From positions 1 to 21,792 of the forward strand of contig CAYLIC010000035.1 of the NCBI GenBank assembly GCA_964383815.1: 21,792 nucleotides of DNA, in the 5' to 3' direction. Positions 15,319-21,792 of this stretch are shown piece by piece. Positions within the stretch are counted from its first letter, which is position 1. Each line of letters starts with the position of its first letter. The notes under the pieces are model-generated. The model was not told the DNA's origin. It ran no database searches and saw only the letters and a program-made list of their open reading frames with translations. This stretch comes from UBA11524 sp964383815 (GTDB taxonomy: Bacteria > Bacillota > Clostridia > Christensenellales > Aristaeellaceae). A program made the position numbers and the translations under genes.

Positions 15319-16202
15319 ATGAAAAGACTAGTGGCATTTCTGTTGGCTTTGCTGAGCCTGCTGGGCACGGCGCTTCCTGCCCTGGGAGAGGAAAGCCAGG
15401 GTGTGCAGCAGTGTGTTTTTTGGATTCGGCATTCTCCATGCTTGAGGAAGACAACATTTTCCTGAAGCGGTATAATGACATCACTGGTGCGAATGTGGAG
15501 CCGGTGTTCCCCAATGGTGTGCCCTACTTCTTCGGCGGACAGGATTCCAAGCTGGTTTTCCGAGATGTGCCGGAATACGTTGTCCGCTCCTGCTGGGAAA
15601 CCACCCGCTTCTACCGGAAGGATCAGAAGTACATGTACGGCTTCGACTGCTCCGGCTTTACCAAGTGGCTGTTTAAGCAGAACGGCTGGACGGAGCATGA
15701 CTCCCTTTCCAAGTTGGTGAACGAGTGGGGCAAGTATGGTAAATATCACATTTTCAGCCACCGGAAGGGGAAGGAGCCGCCGGCCTATGAGGAGCTGAAG
15801 AACTACCTGCAGGTAGGCGACCTGCTGATTACCAAGCACCGCTCCCGCCATGTGATGATGTACATCGGTACCCTGCGGGACTATGGCTACACCGCCGAAC
15901 AGGTGCCGGAGCTGGCAAACTACCTTGACTATCCGCTGGTGGTGCACTGCGGCCCGAACCCGGACGCAGGCGAGCGCTTCCAGCAGGTGATTGACGCCAA
16001 CACGGAAAAGTATGGCCGCTGCAAGACCACCAACGGCTGCGTGTGCGTGTCCATCGTTGGCGTGCCCTACGAGGCTGCGCCCCACTCCGCCACCGTGCAG
16101 GTGGACGACTTCTACTGGTTCGAGCTGGAGGACGGCTACAAGCTGACCCTCCGGGACTACGACCAGGCTTCCACCTTCATCTGGTATCGGCATGTGCTGT
16201 AA
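15319..16202 (+). CDS. Secreted NlpC/P60-type cell wall hydrolase, interrupted by an apparent frameshift
   Basis: Translation from the ATG at 15319 (AAAGGAAGG upstream) gives a signal peptide, MKRLVAFLLALLSLLGTALPALG, but that frame stops at 15465. The catalytic part lies in another frame, from about 15417 to 16202. The two join if one T is added to the T6 run at 15416-15421, or by a -1 slip there. The catalytic domain shows the NlpC/P60 triad: Cys in YGFDCSGF (codon 15648-15650), His in RHVMMYIG (15849-15851), and a third His in VVHCGPN (15945-15947). Such enzymes cut peptidoglycan stem peptides or related amides. The downstream frame alone could start at the ATG at 15438, but would lack a signal peptide. 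It may be an assembly error, a pseudogene, or a recoded gene. A terminator follows. Confidence 0.8.
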
Positions 16203-16211
16203 CGCTTTCTT

Positions 16212-16245
16212 CAACCCAGGGTATGCGCCCTGGGTTGTTTTGTTT
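16212..16245 (+). terminator. Intrinsic terminator of the NlpC/P60 gene
   Basis: CAACCCAGGG (16212-16221) pairs with CCCTGGGTTG (16228-16237) across a 6-nt loop, followed by TTTTGTTT. It begins ten bases after the stop codon. Confidence 0.92.
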
Positions 16246-16268
16246 CTGTACTGGTTTTGTGCTGTGGC

Positions 16269-16297
16269 TTGTGCAAAAAACGAAAAACGTGTAGAAT
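16269..16297 (+). promoter_or_regulatory. Promoter of nfnAB
   Basis: TTGTGC (16269-16274), a 17-bp A-rich spacer and TAGAAT (16292-16297) precede AAGGAGG (16314-16320) and the nfnA ATG. The -35 is weaker than those of the neighbouring units. Confidence 0.7.
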
Positions 16298-16327
16298 GAA
16301 CAGGACGATACGCAAGGAGGCTTCGGC

Positions 16328-17182
16328 ATGTTTCCGATTGTGAAAAAGCGTGTGCTGAACGACACAGTCACGCTGATGGAAATACAGGCGCCGCTGGTGG
16401 CCCGCAAGGCACAGCCAGGCCAGTTTATCATTTTTCGCATTGATGAGGAAGGCGAGCGTGTGCCGCTGACCATTGCTGGGTATGACAGGCAGGCAGGAAC
16501 AGTAACCATCATCTTTCAGAAGGTTGGCTATACCACCGAAAAGCTGGATACCCTGGAGGAAGGCGACGCCCTGCTGGACTTTGTTGGCCCCCTGGGCGAG
16601 CCCAGCCATACCGATGGCATTACCCGGGCGGCGGTGATTGGCGGCGGACTGGGTGTGGCCATTGCCTATCCCCAGGCCAAGGCCCTGCACGAGGCTGGCG
16701 CGAAGGTGGATCTCATTGTGGGCTTCCGCAACGAGAGCCTGGTCATCCTCAAGGACGAGCTGACCGCCGCCTGCACCGACCTGACCATCATGACCGATGA
16801 TGGCTCCAACGGCAACAAGGGCTTTGTGACCCAGGCACTGGAGAAGAAGCTCCAGGCCGGCGAGAAGTACGATGTGGTGATTGCCATTGGCCCGCTGCCC
16901 ATGATGCGCGCCGTTTGCGACCTGACTAAACCTTATGGGGTGAAGACCATTGTCAGCATGAATCCCATTATGATTGACGGCACAGGCATGTGCGGCGGCT
17001 GCCGGGTGACCGTGGGCGGCGAAACCAAGTTTGCCTGCGTGGATGGCCCGGATTTTGACGGACACCTGGTGGACTGGGACGAGGCCATTGCCCGCAGCCG
17101 CATGTTCCGCCCGGAGGAAGCCCAGGCCAGGGAAAAGCTGCACAAGTGCAGGCTGACAGGGGAGGTGCGCAGCCATGGCTAA
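16328..17182 (+). CDS. nfnA: NADH-dependent ferredoxin:NADP+ oxidoreductase, small subunit NfnA
   Basis: This 284-residue protein of the ferredoxin-NADP reductase/PyrK-like family is the NAD(H)-binding half of the Nfn flavin-bifurcating complex. It has an FAD-binding barrel (RVPLTIA near 44-50), an NAD-binding fold (VIGGGLGVAIAYP near 103-115), and a [2Fe-2S] site. The site shows Asp217, Cys222, Cys225 and Cys237 (MIDGTGMCGGCRV to FACVDGP), matching the unusual one-Asp, three-Cys ligand set known for NfnA. Stand-alone relatives are annotated as sulfide dehydrogenase subunit, but the partner gene supports Nfn. It overlaps nfnB by 8 nt, suggesting coupled translation. Confidence 0.93.
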   Translation: MFPIVKKRVLNDTVTLMEIQAPLVARKAQPGQFIIFRIDEEGERVPLTIAGYDRQAGTVTIIFQKVGYTTEKLDTLEEGDALLDFVGPLGEPSHTDGITRAAVIGGGLGVAIAYPQAKALHEAGAKVDLIVGFRNESLVILKDELTAACTDLTIMTDDGSNGNKGFVTQALEKKLQAGEKYDVVIAIGPLPMMRAVCDLTKPYGVKTIVSMNPIMIDGTGMCGGCRVTVGGETKFACVDGPDFDGHLVDWDEAIARSRMFRPEEAQAREKLHKCRLTGEVRSHG

Positions 17183-18554
17183 TATGTCTCTTGAAAAGCA
17201 TCCCATGCCGGAGCAGGAACCTGCTGTACGCGCAACCAACTTCAGGGAGGTTGCCCTGGGGTACACCCGGGAAATCGCCATGGAGGAGGCCGACCGCTGC
17301 CTGCACTGCAAAAATGCACCCTGCGTTAGCGGATGCCCGGTGAATGTGCCCATCCCGGATTTCATCGAGAAAATCAAGGGCGGGGACTTTCAGGCCGCGT
17401 ATGAAATCATCCGCACCCAGAACGGCCTGCCTGCCATTTGCGGGCGGGTGTGCCCCCAGGAAACCCAGTGCGAGAGCAAGTGCGTGCGCGGCATCAAGGG
17501 TCAGCCGGTGGGCATTGGACGGCTGGAACGGTTTGCGGCAGACTATGCCATGAACGAGGGGAAGATTTCTGCCGAAACCAGGCCTGCCTGCGGCAAGCGT
17601 GCGGCTGTGGTTGGCTCTGGCCCTGCTGGACTGACCTGTGCGGCTGATTTAGCCCGCGCAGGCTGGAACGTGACACTCTACGAGGCGCTGCATACCCCTG
17701 GCGGCGTACTGATGTATGGCATTCCGGAGTTCCGCCTGCCCAAGGCCCTGGTGCAGAAGGAGATTGACAACATCCGCAAGCTGGGTGTGAAGATTGTGAC
17801 CAACGCGGTGGTGGGCCGCGCCATGACGGTGGATGAGCTACTGGAGGAAGGCAACGATGCGGTGTTCATCGGCAGCGGTGCAGGATTGCCCAACTTCCAG
17901 AAGATTCCTGGCGAAAGCCTGTGCGGCGTGTACTCTGCCAACGAGTTCCTGACCCGCATCAACCTGATGCGCGCCTACACCTTCCCCGAGCACGACACCC
18001 CTGTGAAGGTGGGCGCCCGGGTGGCGGTGATTGGCGGCGGCAACGTGGCCATGGACGCGGCCCGCTGCGCCAAGCGCCTGGGTGCTGAGGTGACCATTGT
18101 CTACCGCCGGAGCGAGGCGGAAATGCCCGCCCGGAAGGAGGAAATCCACCACGCGAAGGAGGAGGGCGTGGCCTTCCGCCTGTTGACCAACCCGGTGGCA
18201 ATCCTGGGCGGGGAGGATGGCTTTGTCCGCGGGATGACCTGTGTGGAGATGGAGCTGGGCGAGCCTGACGCCAGGGGTCGCCGCCGCCCTGTGCCCAAGC
18301 CCGGCAGCGAGTTTGACCTGCCTGTGGAAACGGTGATTGTTGCCATTGGCAACAGCCCCAACCCGCTGATTAAGAAAACCACGCCTGACCTGCCCACGGA
18401 GAAGTGGGGCGGCATTACGGCGGATGAAAACGGTCGCACCGGCAAGCCCGGGGTATATGCCGGTGGCGATGCGGTAACAGGCGCCGCCACGGTGATCCTC
18501 GCCATGGGCGCCGGCAAGAAGGCCGCCAGGGCGATTCTGGAGGATAACCCCTGA
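17175..18554 (+). CDS. nfnB: NADH-dependent ferredoxin:NADP+ oxidoreductase, large subunit NfnB
   Basis: A 459-residue homologue of the glutamate synthase small subunit. Eight N-terminal cysteines bind two [4Fe-4S] clusters: Cys42, 45, 50, 54 (CLHCKNAPCVSGCP) and Cys89, 93, 99, 103 (CGRVCPQETQCESKC). An FAD-binding Rossmann motif follows (VVGSGPAG, 145-152), and a second NADP-binding Rossmann motif (VIGGGNVAMDAA, about 285-296). With NfnA it reversibly couples NADH and reduced ferredoxin oxidation to reduction of two NADP+ in the cytoplasm. The order nfnA-nfnB, the 8-nt ATGGCTAA overlap and the absence of a gltB-type large subunit gene favour Nfn over glutamate synthase. GGGGAGGTG provides the ribosome binding site. 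Confidence 0.93.
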   Translation: MANMSLEKHPMPEQEPAVRATNFREVALGYTREIAMEEADRCLHCKNAPCVSGCPVNVPIPDFIEKIKGGDFQAAYEIIRTQNGLPAICGRVCPQETQCESKCVRGIKGQPVGIGRLERFAADYAMNEGKISAETRPACGKRAAVVGSGPAGLTCAADLARAGWNVTLYEALHTPGGVLMYGIPEFRLPKALVQKEIDNIRKLGVKIVTNAVVGRAMTVDELLEEGNDAVFIGSGAGLPNFQKIPGESLCGVYSANEFLTRINLMRAYTFPEHDTPVKVGARVAVIGGGNVAMDAARCAKRLGAEVTIVYRRSEAEMPARKEEIHHAKEEGVAFRLLTNPVAILGGEDGFVRGMTCVEMELGEPDARGRRRPVPKPGSEFDLPVETVIVAIGNSPNPLIKKTTPDLPTEKWGGITADENGRTGKPGVYAGGDAVTGAATVILAMGAGKKAARAILEDNP

Positions 18555-18561
18555 GGGAATG

Positions 18562-18592
18562 GGCCTGTCGCGATGGCGGCAGGCCTACTTTT
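18562..18592 (+). terminator. Intrinsic terminator of nfnAB
   Basis: GGCCTGTCGC (18562-18571) pairs with GCGGCAGGCC (18576-18585), with one G-T pair and a GATG loop, followed by TACTTTTT. It lies seven bases after the nfnB stop. Confidence 0.88.
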
Positions 18593-18712
18593 TGGTGTGC
18601 GGGATGGCATGCAGGCGTGGGCAACGCACCAAAAGAAGGGATTCCTAAGGGATGAAATCCCTTAAGCGGAGTGCGGAGCCTCTGCCGGGTTCCCATTTGC
18701 GACAAGATGTGA

Positions 18713-18718
18713 TATAAT
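18713..18718 (+). promoter_or_regulatory. Extended -10 promoter of the DnaD operon
   Basis: A perfect TATAAT is preceded by TGA at the extended -10 position. The -35 region 17 bp upstream is poor (TTCCCA, 18690-18695). The gap before it (18593-18712) has one further inverted repeat, AAGGGAT/AATCCCTT near 18648-18664, and no gene. Confidence 0.7.
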
Positions 18719-18732
18719 GATGCACAGGAGAG

Positions 18733-18739
18733 AAAGGAG
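18733..18739 (+). promoter_or_regulatory. Ribosome binding site favouring the TTG start of the DnaD-like gene
   Basis: AAAGGAG ends at 18739, so a GTG at 18739 would overlap it, while the in-frame TTG at 18748 is spaced by 8 nt. Confidence 0.65.
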
Positions 18740-18747
18740 TGGGCGGA

Positions 18748-20208
18748 TTGTTCAGCTTTGAGGAACAGTATACCATGTTTGACGTGACGCCGGTGGACAA
18801 TCTGTTCATTCTGGAGCACATGCCGGGCGCACAGGGGGATCATGTGAAGGTCTACCTGTATGGGCTGATGCAGTGCTATCACCCCCAGGAGTCCTCCATT
18901 GAGCGGATGGGTCAGGATCTGAACATGACGGAGGAGGAGATTCTGGCGGCGTACCGCTACTGGGAGCGCCGGGGACTGGTGCACCGGGTCAGCGACAGGC
19001 CGCCCACCTTCCGCTATGTGAATGCGAAAAAGCTCATGTTCATGGACAACCAGACCGACCAGGCCTACGAGGCCTTCGCCCAGGCGGTTCACGGCCTGTT
19101 TGACAACAAGCGCAAGCTGTATGGCAAGGAGGTCAGCCGGTGCTATGAATGGGTGGAGCAAATGGGCCTGAGCCAGGAAGTGGTGCTGCGGCTCCTCCAG
19201 CGGCTGATGGAGCTGCGCGGGCCGCGATTCTCCTTTGACATGGCGGAAAAGCGGGCGGTGGAGCTGGCGGAGGCCGGCGCCAGGTGCGCCCAGGATGTGG
19301 ACGCCGTGCTGGACAGGGACAAAAAGGCCCTGGAAGGCAGCCGGGCCGTGCTGCGGGTGTTCAACACCCTGCGGGAGCCGACCCAGCCGGAAATGAACCT
19401 GTACAGCAAGTGGATGAACGAGTGGGGATTCACCCAGGAGGCTATCCTCGCCGCCTGCGAGGATACCACCAATGGCAAGAATCCGTCCTTCAAATACCTG
19501 GACAGCATTCTGCGGGACAAGCGGGGAAAGTTGAGCAGCAAGACCATTTCCGCCCGGCAGGTGGCGGAAGGCCAGGCCTTGCGGGAGGCTACCGAGGCAC
19601 CCCTGCGCCGCCTGCTGGCTGCCCTGAACAAGCCCGGCGTGACCGTGAACGAAAGCACCCTGGCCATGTATGCCGAGATGCGTACCCTGTATGACGATGA
19701 TACCATCCTGATGGCAGGCCGGGAGTGCGCCAAGCGGCAATGCGAGTTTGAGGATGTGCTGCGGACGCTGAAAAACTGGAGCAAAAACGGCCTGGACACC
19801 CCGGAAAAAATCGAGGCCTACATGCAGCAGGTGGGCAGGTATAACGATTTTGTGGATCAGCTCTACGCCCTGTGGGGCAAGACCTCCCGGTCCTCCGCCG
19901 CCAACAGGACGCTGGTGCGCAAGTGGCTGGAGGAATGGCAGCTGAGCCCGGAGATGATTATGACCTGCGCTGCCTTTGCCAGGGAGGCCGAGCGCCCCAT
20001 GCCCTACCTGAACGGTGTGTTGGACGGCCTGCGCAAGCAGGGCATTTCCACCCCGGAGGAGGCTGTGAAGGCCCACGAGCAGCGGGAGGAGAAAAAGCCA
20101 GGCAAAACCGTGCGGGAGCAGCAATACGAACAGCGGAGCTACGATGATGAGCAGCAGCTGCCCGAGTGGATGCAGCAGCGCATAAAGGAGATGAGCGGCG
20201 GTGCGTAA
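18748..20208 (+). CDS. DnaD-domain replication protein
   Basis: The 486-residue protein begins with a winged-helix-like region (about 30-90, from HVKVYLYGLMQCYHP to YWERRGLV). Four DnaD_2-like helical repeats seem to follow, near 105-180, 195-268, 285-362 and 367-445. Repeats 2 and 4 are clearest: KWMNEWGFTQEAILAACE to KYLDSIL, and KWLEEWQLSPEMIMTCAAF to YLNGVLDGL. The C-terminus is charged (QREEKKPGK, YDDEQQ). DnaD-type proteins help open DNA and recruit the helicase loader during replication start or restart. The direct overlap with a DnaC/DnaI-type gene fits this. The TTG at 18748 is preferred on ribosome binding site spacing; a GTG at 18739 would add three residues. Confidence 0.88.
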   Translation: MFSFEEQYTMFDVTPVDNLFILEHMPGAQGDHVKVYLYGLMQCYHPQESSIERMGQDLNMTEEEILAAYRYWERRGLVHRVSDRPPTFRYVNAKKLMFMDNQTDQAYEAFAQAVHGLFDNKRKLYGKEVSRCYEWVEQMGLSQEVVLRLLQRLMELRGPRFSFDMAEKRAVELAEAGARCAQDVDAVLDRDKKALEGSRAVLRVFNTLREPTQPEMNLYSKWMNEWGFTQEAILAACEDTTNGKNPSFKYLDSILRDKRGKLSSKTISARQVAEGQALREATEAPLRRLLAALNKPGVTVNESTLAMYAEMRTLYDDDTILMAGRECAKRQCEFEDVLRTLKNWSKNGLDTPEKIEAYMQQVGRYNDFVDQLYALWGKTSRSSAANRTLVRKWLEEWQLSPEMIMTCAAFAREAERPMPYLNGVLDGLRKQGISTPEEAVKAHEQREEKKPGKTVREQQYEQRSYDDEQQLPEWMQQRIKEMSGGA

Positions 20209-21166
20209 CACCATTCTGCGGGAGCTGCAGGCGGAATACGAGCAGCAGCGCATGCGCAACGATGAGGAAAACCGCCGCCGCCTGGCGGAGGTCACCGCCG
20301 CCTGCCCGGAAACCGGCCAGGTGCTGGAGGAGCGGCAGCGGATGATTTACGCCGGGCTGCGGGGCATATTGGACGGGAAAACCCAGGGGGACGACCTGCC
20401 CAAACGCATGGACGTGATGAACACCCGCCTTGCCCAGCTGCTGCGGCAGAGTGGCTATGCGGAGGATTACCTGGAGCCCGTGTACCGCTGCCCCAGGTGC
20501 AAGGACACCGGCTATGTGGGCGAGCCTGTGAAGGACATGTGCGATTGCCTGCGCAGCGCCTTCTATGCCCGGCTATACCAGCAGGTGGGCCTGGGTGAGA
20601 AGGCCAGCCAGACCTTTGAGAGCTTTGATTTGTCCGTGTTCCCGGATGAGAAAATCGAGGGTCAGCCCTTCACCCAGCGCCAGCTGATGAACATGCTGCG
20701 CCAGCAGGGCCAGCACTGGGCGGACACCTACCCCAAGGCCGACACCAGCGATCTTTTGCTTATGGGCCAGAGCGGCCTGGGCAAAACCTTCCTGATGCAC
20801 GCCATGGCCAAACGCCTGCTGGACAGGGGCTTCAACGTGCTGATGGTGAGCGCCTACCGCTTTCTGGACATTGCCCGGAAGGCGTACTTCACCGGGCAAA
20901 TGAGCCAGCTGGACAGCATGATGGAGGCGGATGTGCTGTTCCTGGACGACCTGGGCAGCGAGCCGCTGGTGGAAAACGTGACCATTGTTCAGCTGTTCAA
21001 CCTGATTAACGAACGCCAGAGCGCAGGCCGGAGCACGGTGATCAGCACCAACCTGAACCTGCGGGAGCTGCGGGAGCGCTACACCGAGCGGGTGGCCTCC
21101 CGGCTGACGGACAAGCGGCAATGCACGCAGATGGTGTTCATGGGCCGGGACATCAGGAGGATATAA
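20201..21166 (+). CDS. DnaC/DnaI-type helicase loader ATPase
   Basis: A 321-residue AAA+ protein. The N-terminal helical region (1-90) is followed by a zinc-binding motif, CPRCKDTGYV to MCDC (Cys97, 100, 114, 116), as in DnaI-like loaders. The ATPase core has Walker A GQSGLGKT (189-196), Walker B LFLDDLGSE (about 246-254), a sensor-like STN (282-284) and an Arg-finger candidate in RVASRL (about 297-302). It would load the replicative helicase with the DnaD-like partner. The GTG start overlaps the upstream stop by 8 nt (GTGCGTAA) and has AAGGAG 10 nt ahead, indicating coupled translation. The IstB transposition ATPase is a related alternative but lacks this zinc motif and would sit beside a transposase. 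Confidence 0.9.
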   Translation: MRNTILRELQAEYEQQRMRNDEENRRRLAEVTAACPETGQVLEERQRMIYAGLRGILDGKTQGDDLPKRMDVMNTRLAQLLRQSGYAEDYLEPVYRCPRCKDTGYVGEPVKDMCDCLRSAFYARLYQQVGLGEKASQTFESFDLSVFPDEKIEGQPFTQRQLMNMLRQQGQHWADTYPKADTSDLLLMGQSGLGKTFLMHAMAKRLLDRGFNVLMVSAYRFLDIARKAYFTGQMSQLDSMMEADVLFLDDLGSEPLVENVTIVQLFNLINERQSAGRSTVISTNLNLRELRERYTERVASRLTDKRQCTQMVFMGRDIRRI

Positions 21167-21510
21167 TGACCATTCAGATGTATGTGAGCAAGAAGAATTT
21201 CGACGTGCAGAAGGCGGAGCGTTTCTTCAAGGAGCGGCGCATTGCCGTGCAGGTTATGGACCTGAAAAAGCACAGGCTGGGCGAGCGGGAGGTGCAGGTC
21301 ATGGCCCGGGCAGGCGGCCTGCAAAACCTGATTGACCGGGAGGACAGGAAGGTGAAGGAGCACCCCGCCTGCTACTACAACCAGGACAGCCTGCTGGTGG
21401 CAGCCATCCTGGAAGCACCCTGGCTGCTGAAAAGTCCCATCCTCCGCTGCGGCAGCAAGGCTACCGTGGGCTACCAGCCGGAGGTGTGGGAAGCATGGCT
21501 GAAGGAGTGA
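21166..21510 (+). CDS. ArsC/Spx-fold protein lacking the active-site cysteine
   Basis: A 114-residue protein resembling the small ArsC-like (thioredoxin-fold) proteins of Clostridia. The N-terminus MTIQMYVSKKNFDVQKAERFF aligns by eye with the family pattern of a beta strand, a Cys loop and a KAxRFFKER helix. The usual reactive Cys position is Asn11, and there is no CxxC. Cys74 and Cys95 lie elsewhere. A thiol-based arsenate reductase or Spx-type redox switch at this site is therefore not possible. The ATG at 21166 shares one base with the previous stop (TAATG) and has AGGAGG just ahead, so it is the third gene of the DnaD operon. The frame extends upstream to 21121, but that part lies inside the loader gene. 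Confidence 0.8.
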   Translation: MTIQMYVSKKNFDVQKAERFFKERRIAVQVMDLKKHRLGEREVQVMARAGGLQNLIDREDRKVKEHPACYYNQDSLLVAAILEAPWLLKSPILRCGSKATVGYQPEVWEAWLKE

Positions 21511-21515
21511 AAGAA

Positions 21516-21543
21516 ACAGCATCCGCATGAACACGGATGCTGT
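21516..21543. terminator. Perfect hairpin after the ArsC-like gene
   Basis: ACAGCATCCG (21516-21525) pairs perfectly with CGGATGCTGT (21534-21543) across an 8-nt loop, starting six bases after the stop. No T-run follows on the + strand, while the - strand gives TTTCTTT. It may protect or end the operon transcript, or belong to the hairpin cluster to its right. Confidence 0.6.
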
Positions 21544-21750
21544 CAGACTGTCAAAAAACCTCCGGGAGGTGTCGGAGGGCCCGCAGGCCCTCTGACTGTA
21601 TTCGTATCGCGGGGCTTTGCCGCGCGGGCGGGGCGTTTCCGGCTCTGCCGGAAACTTTCCTTACGCGGAGGAACGGCCGTCAGGCCTGCAGGCCTGACAG
21701 TGACGGAGCGCAATGCCTCGAAAAAGTGGCTCTGCCGCTTTTTCGACACG
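21544..21750. repeat. Cluster of GC-rich inverted repeats, possible dispersed palindromic element
   Basis: About 200 bp hold at least five stems. 21571-21581 pairs with 21586-21596 (11 bp). CGCGG (21608-21612) pairs with CCGCG (21620-21624). GTTTCCGGC (21635-21643) pairs with GCCGGAAAC (21647-21655). GTCAGGCCTGCAGGCCTGAC (21679-21698) is a perfect 20-bp palindrome. TCGAAAAAG-T-GGC (21718-21730) pairs with GCC-G-CTTTTTCGA (21734-21746). Two of the stems share the apex GGCTCTGCCG. No convincing gene lies here. The arrangement recalls intergenic repeat elements, but other copies cannot be seen in this window. Confidence 0.55.
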
Positions 21751-21754
21751 CAGG

Positions 21755-21791
21755 AATCCCTCTTTCTGTATTGGAAGAGGGATTTTCCTTT
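21755..21791 (+). terminator. Intrinsic terminator at the right edge
   Basis: AATCCCTCTT (21755-21764) pairs with AAGAGGGATT (21775-21784) across a 10-nt loop, followed by TTCCTTT. It would end + strand transcripts from the DnaD operon or from the hairpin cluster. Confidence 0.75.
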
Positions 21792-21792
21792 G

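Noticed and set aside
15255..15416. N-terminal part of the frame from 15255 as the true start of the NlpC/P60 protein
   Set aside because: Its first codon lies on the -35 box, so it would not be transcribed, and it gives no signal peptide. The ATG at 15319 in the other frame has both a ribosome binding site and a signal peptide.
15414..15422. Programmed -1 frameshift site in the NlpC/P60 gene
   Set aside because: The zero-frame codons GTT TTT do not form a good X XXY YYZ heptamer, and I saw no strong downstream stem. It is kept only as one possibility among others.
17175..18554. Glutamate synthase small subunit (GltD)
   Set aside because: The similarity is real, but there is no gltB-like gene and the partner upstream is a clear NfnA with the Asp/Cys3 cluster site.
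18415..20295. Long minus-strand open frame opposite the DnaD-like gene
   Set aside because: The composition is typical of antisense shadows and it has no recognisable domain. The + strand frame has the DnaD motifs, promoter and ribosome binding site.
21543..21749. Minus-strand 68-residue open frame over the hairpin cluster
   Set aside because: The frame runs through the inverted repeats and yields Arg/Pro-rich sequence with no domain. It is more likely a by-product of the repeat.

Overview
The window looks like a GC-rich member of the Bacillota, probably an uncultured gut or rumen Clostridia. The reasons are a DnaD-domain protein next to a DnaC/DnaI-type helicase loader, strong GGAGG ribosome binding sites with sigma-A promoters (TTGACA, 17 bp, TATAAT-like), NfnAB, and exported proteins with short MKK/MKR signal peptides ending in ALA or ALG. 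Genus or species cannot be read from the sequence. No tRNA, rRNA, CRISPR array, transposase or phage gene was seen.

Layout. (1) 1-4146, + strand: the 3' end of a large surface protein (InlB-type repeats, a PTEE low-complexity stalk, MucBP-like repeats), then an orphan family 5 solute-binding protein with an acidic tail. A bidirectional terminator follows. (2) 4258-5379, - strand: a secreted SGNH/CE2-like carbohydrate esterase with its own promoter. (3) 5732-15120, - strand: a ten-gene operon for an Mrp-type cation/proton antiporter complex. It has the subunit order of the archaeal membrane-bound hydrogenase antiporter module (E, F, G, MbhD, MbhE+MrpB fusion, C) followed by four large NuoL/M/N/MrpD-like subunits. 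No hydrogenase or NADH-oxidising subunit is present. (4) 15319-16202, + strand: a secreted NlpC/P60 hydrolase, divergent from the Mrp operon and apparently frameshifted in a T6 run just after the signal peptide. (5) 16328-18554, + strand: nfnAB, the electron-bifurcating NADH-dependent ferredoxin:NADP+ oxidoreductase. (6) 18748-21510, + strand: a DnaD-like protein, a helicase loader, and an ArsC/Spx-fold protein that has lost its cysteine. (7) 21511-21792: non-coding, packed with perfect inverted repeats and ending in a terminator.

How the genes fit together. The Mrp-type complex would couple Na+ and H+ gradients, and NfnAB would balance NADH, NADPH and ferredoxin. Both suit an anaerobic fermenter, but they are separate transcription units. 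The exported proteins (surface adhesin or stalk protein, peptide/sugar-binding protein, deacetylase, NlpC/P60) suit a carbohydrate-rich host-associated niche. The last operon supplies helicase-loading functions. The most unusual points are the four-antiporter Mrp complex without a redox module, the interrupted NlpC/P60 gene, the Cys-to-Asn ArsC-like protein, and the hairpin cluster at the right edge.
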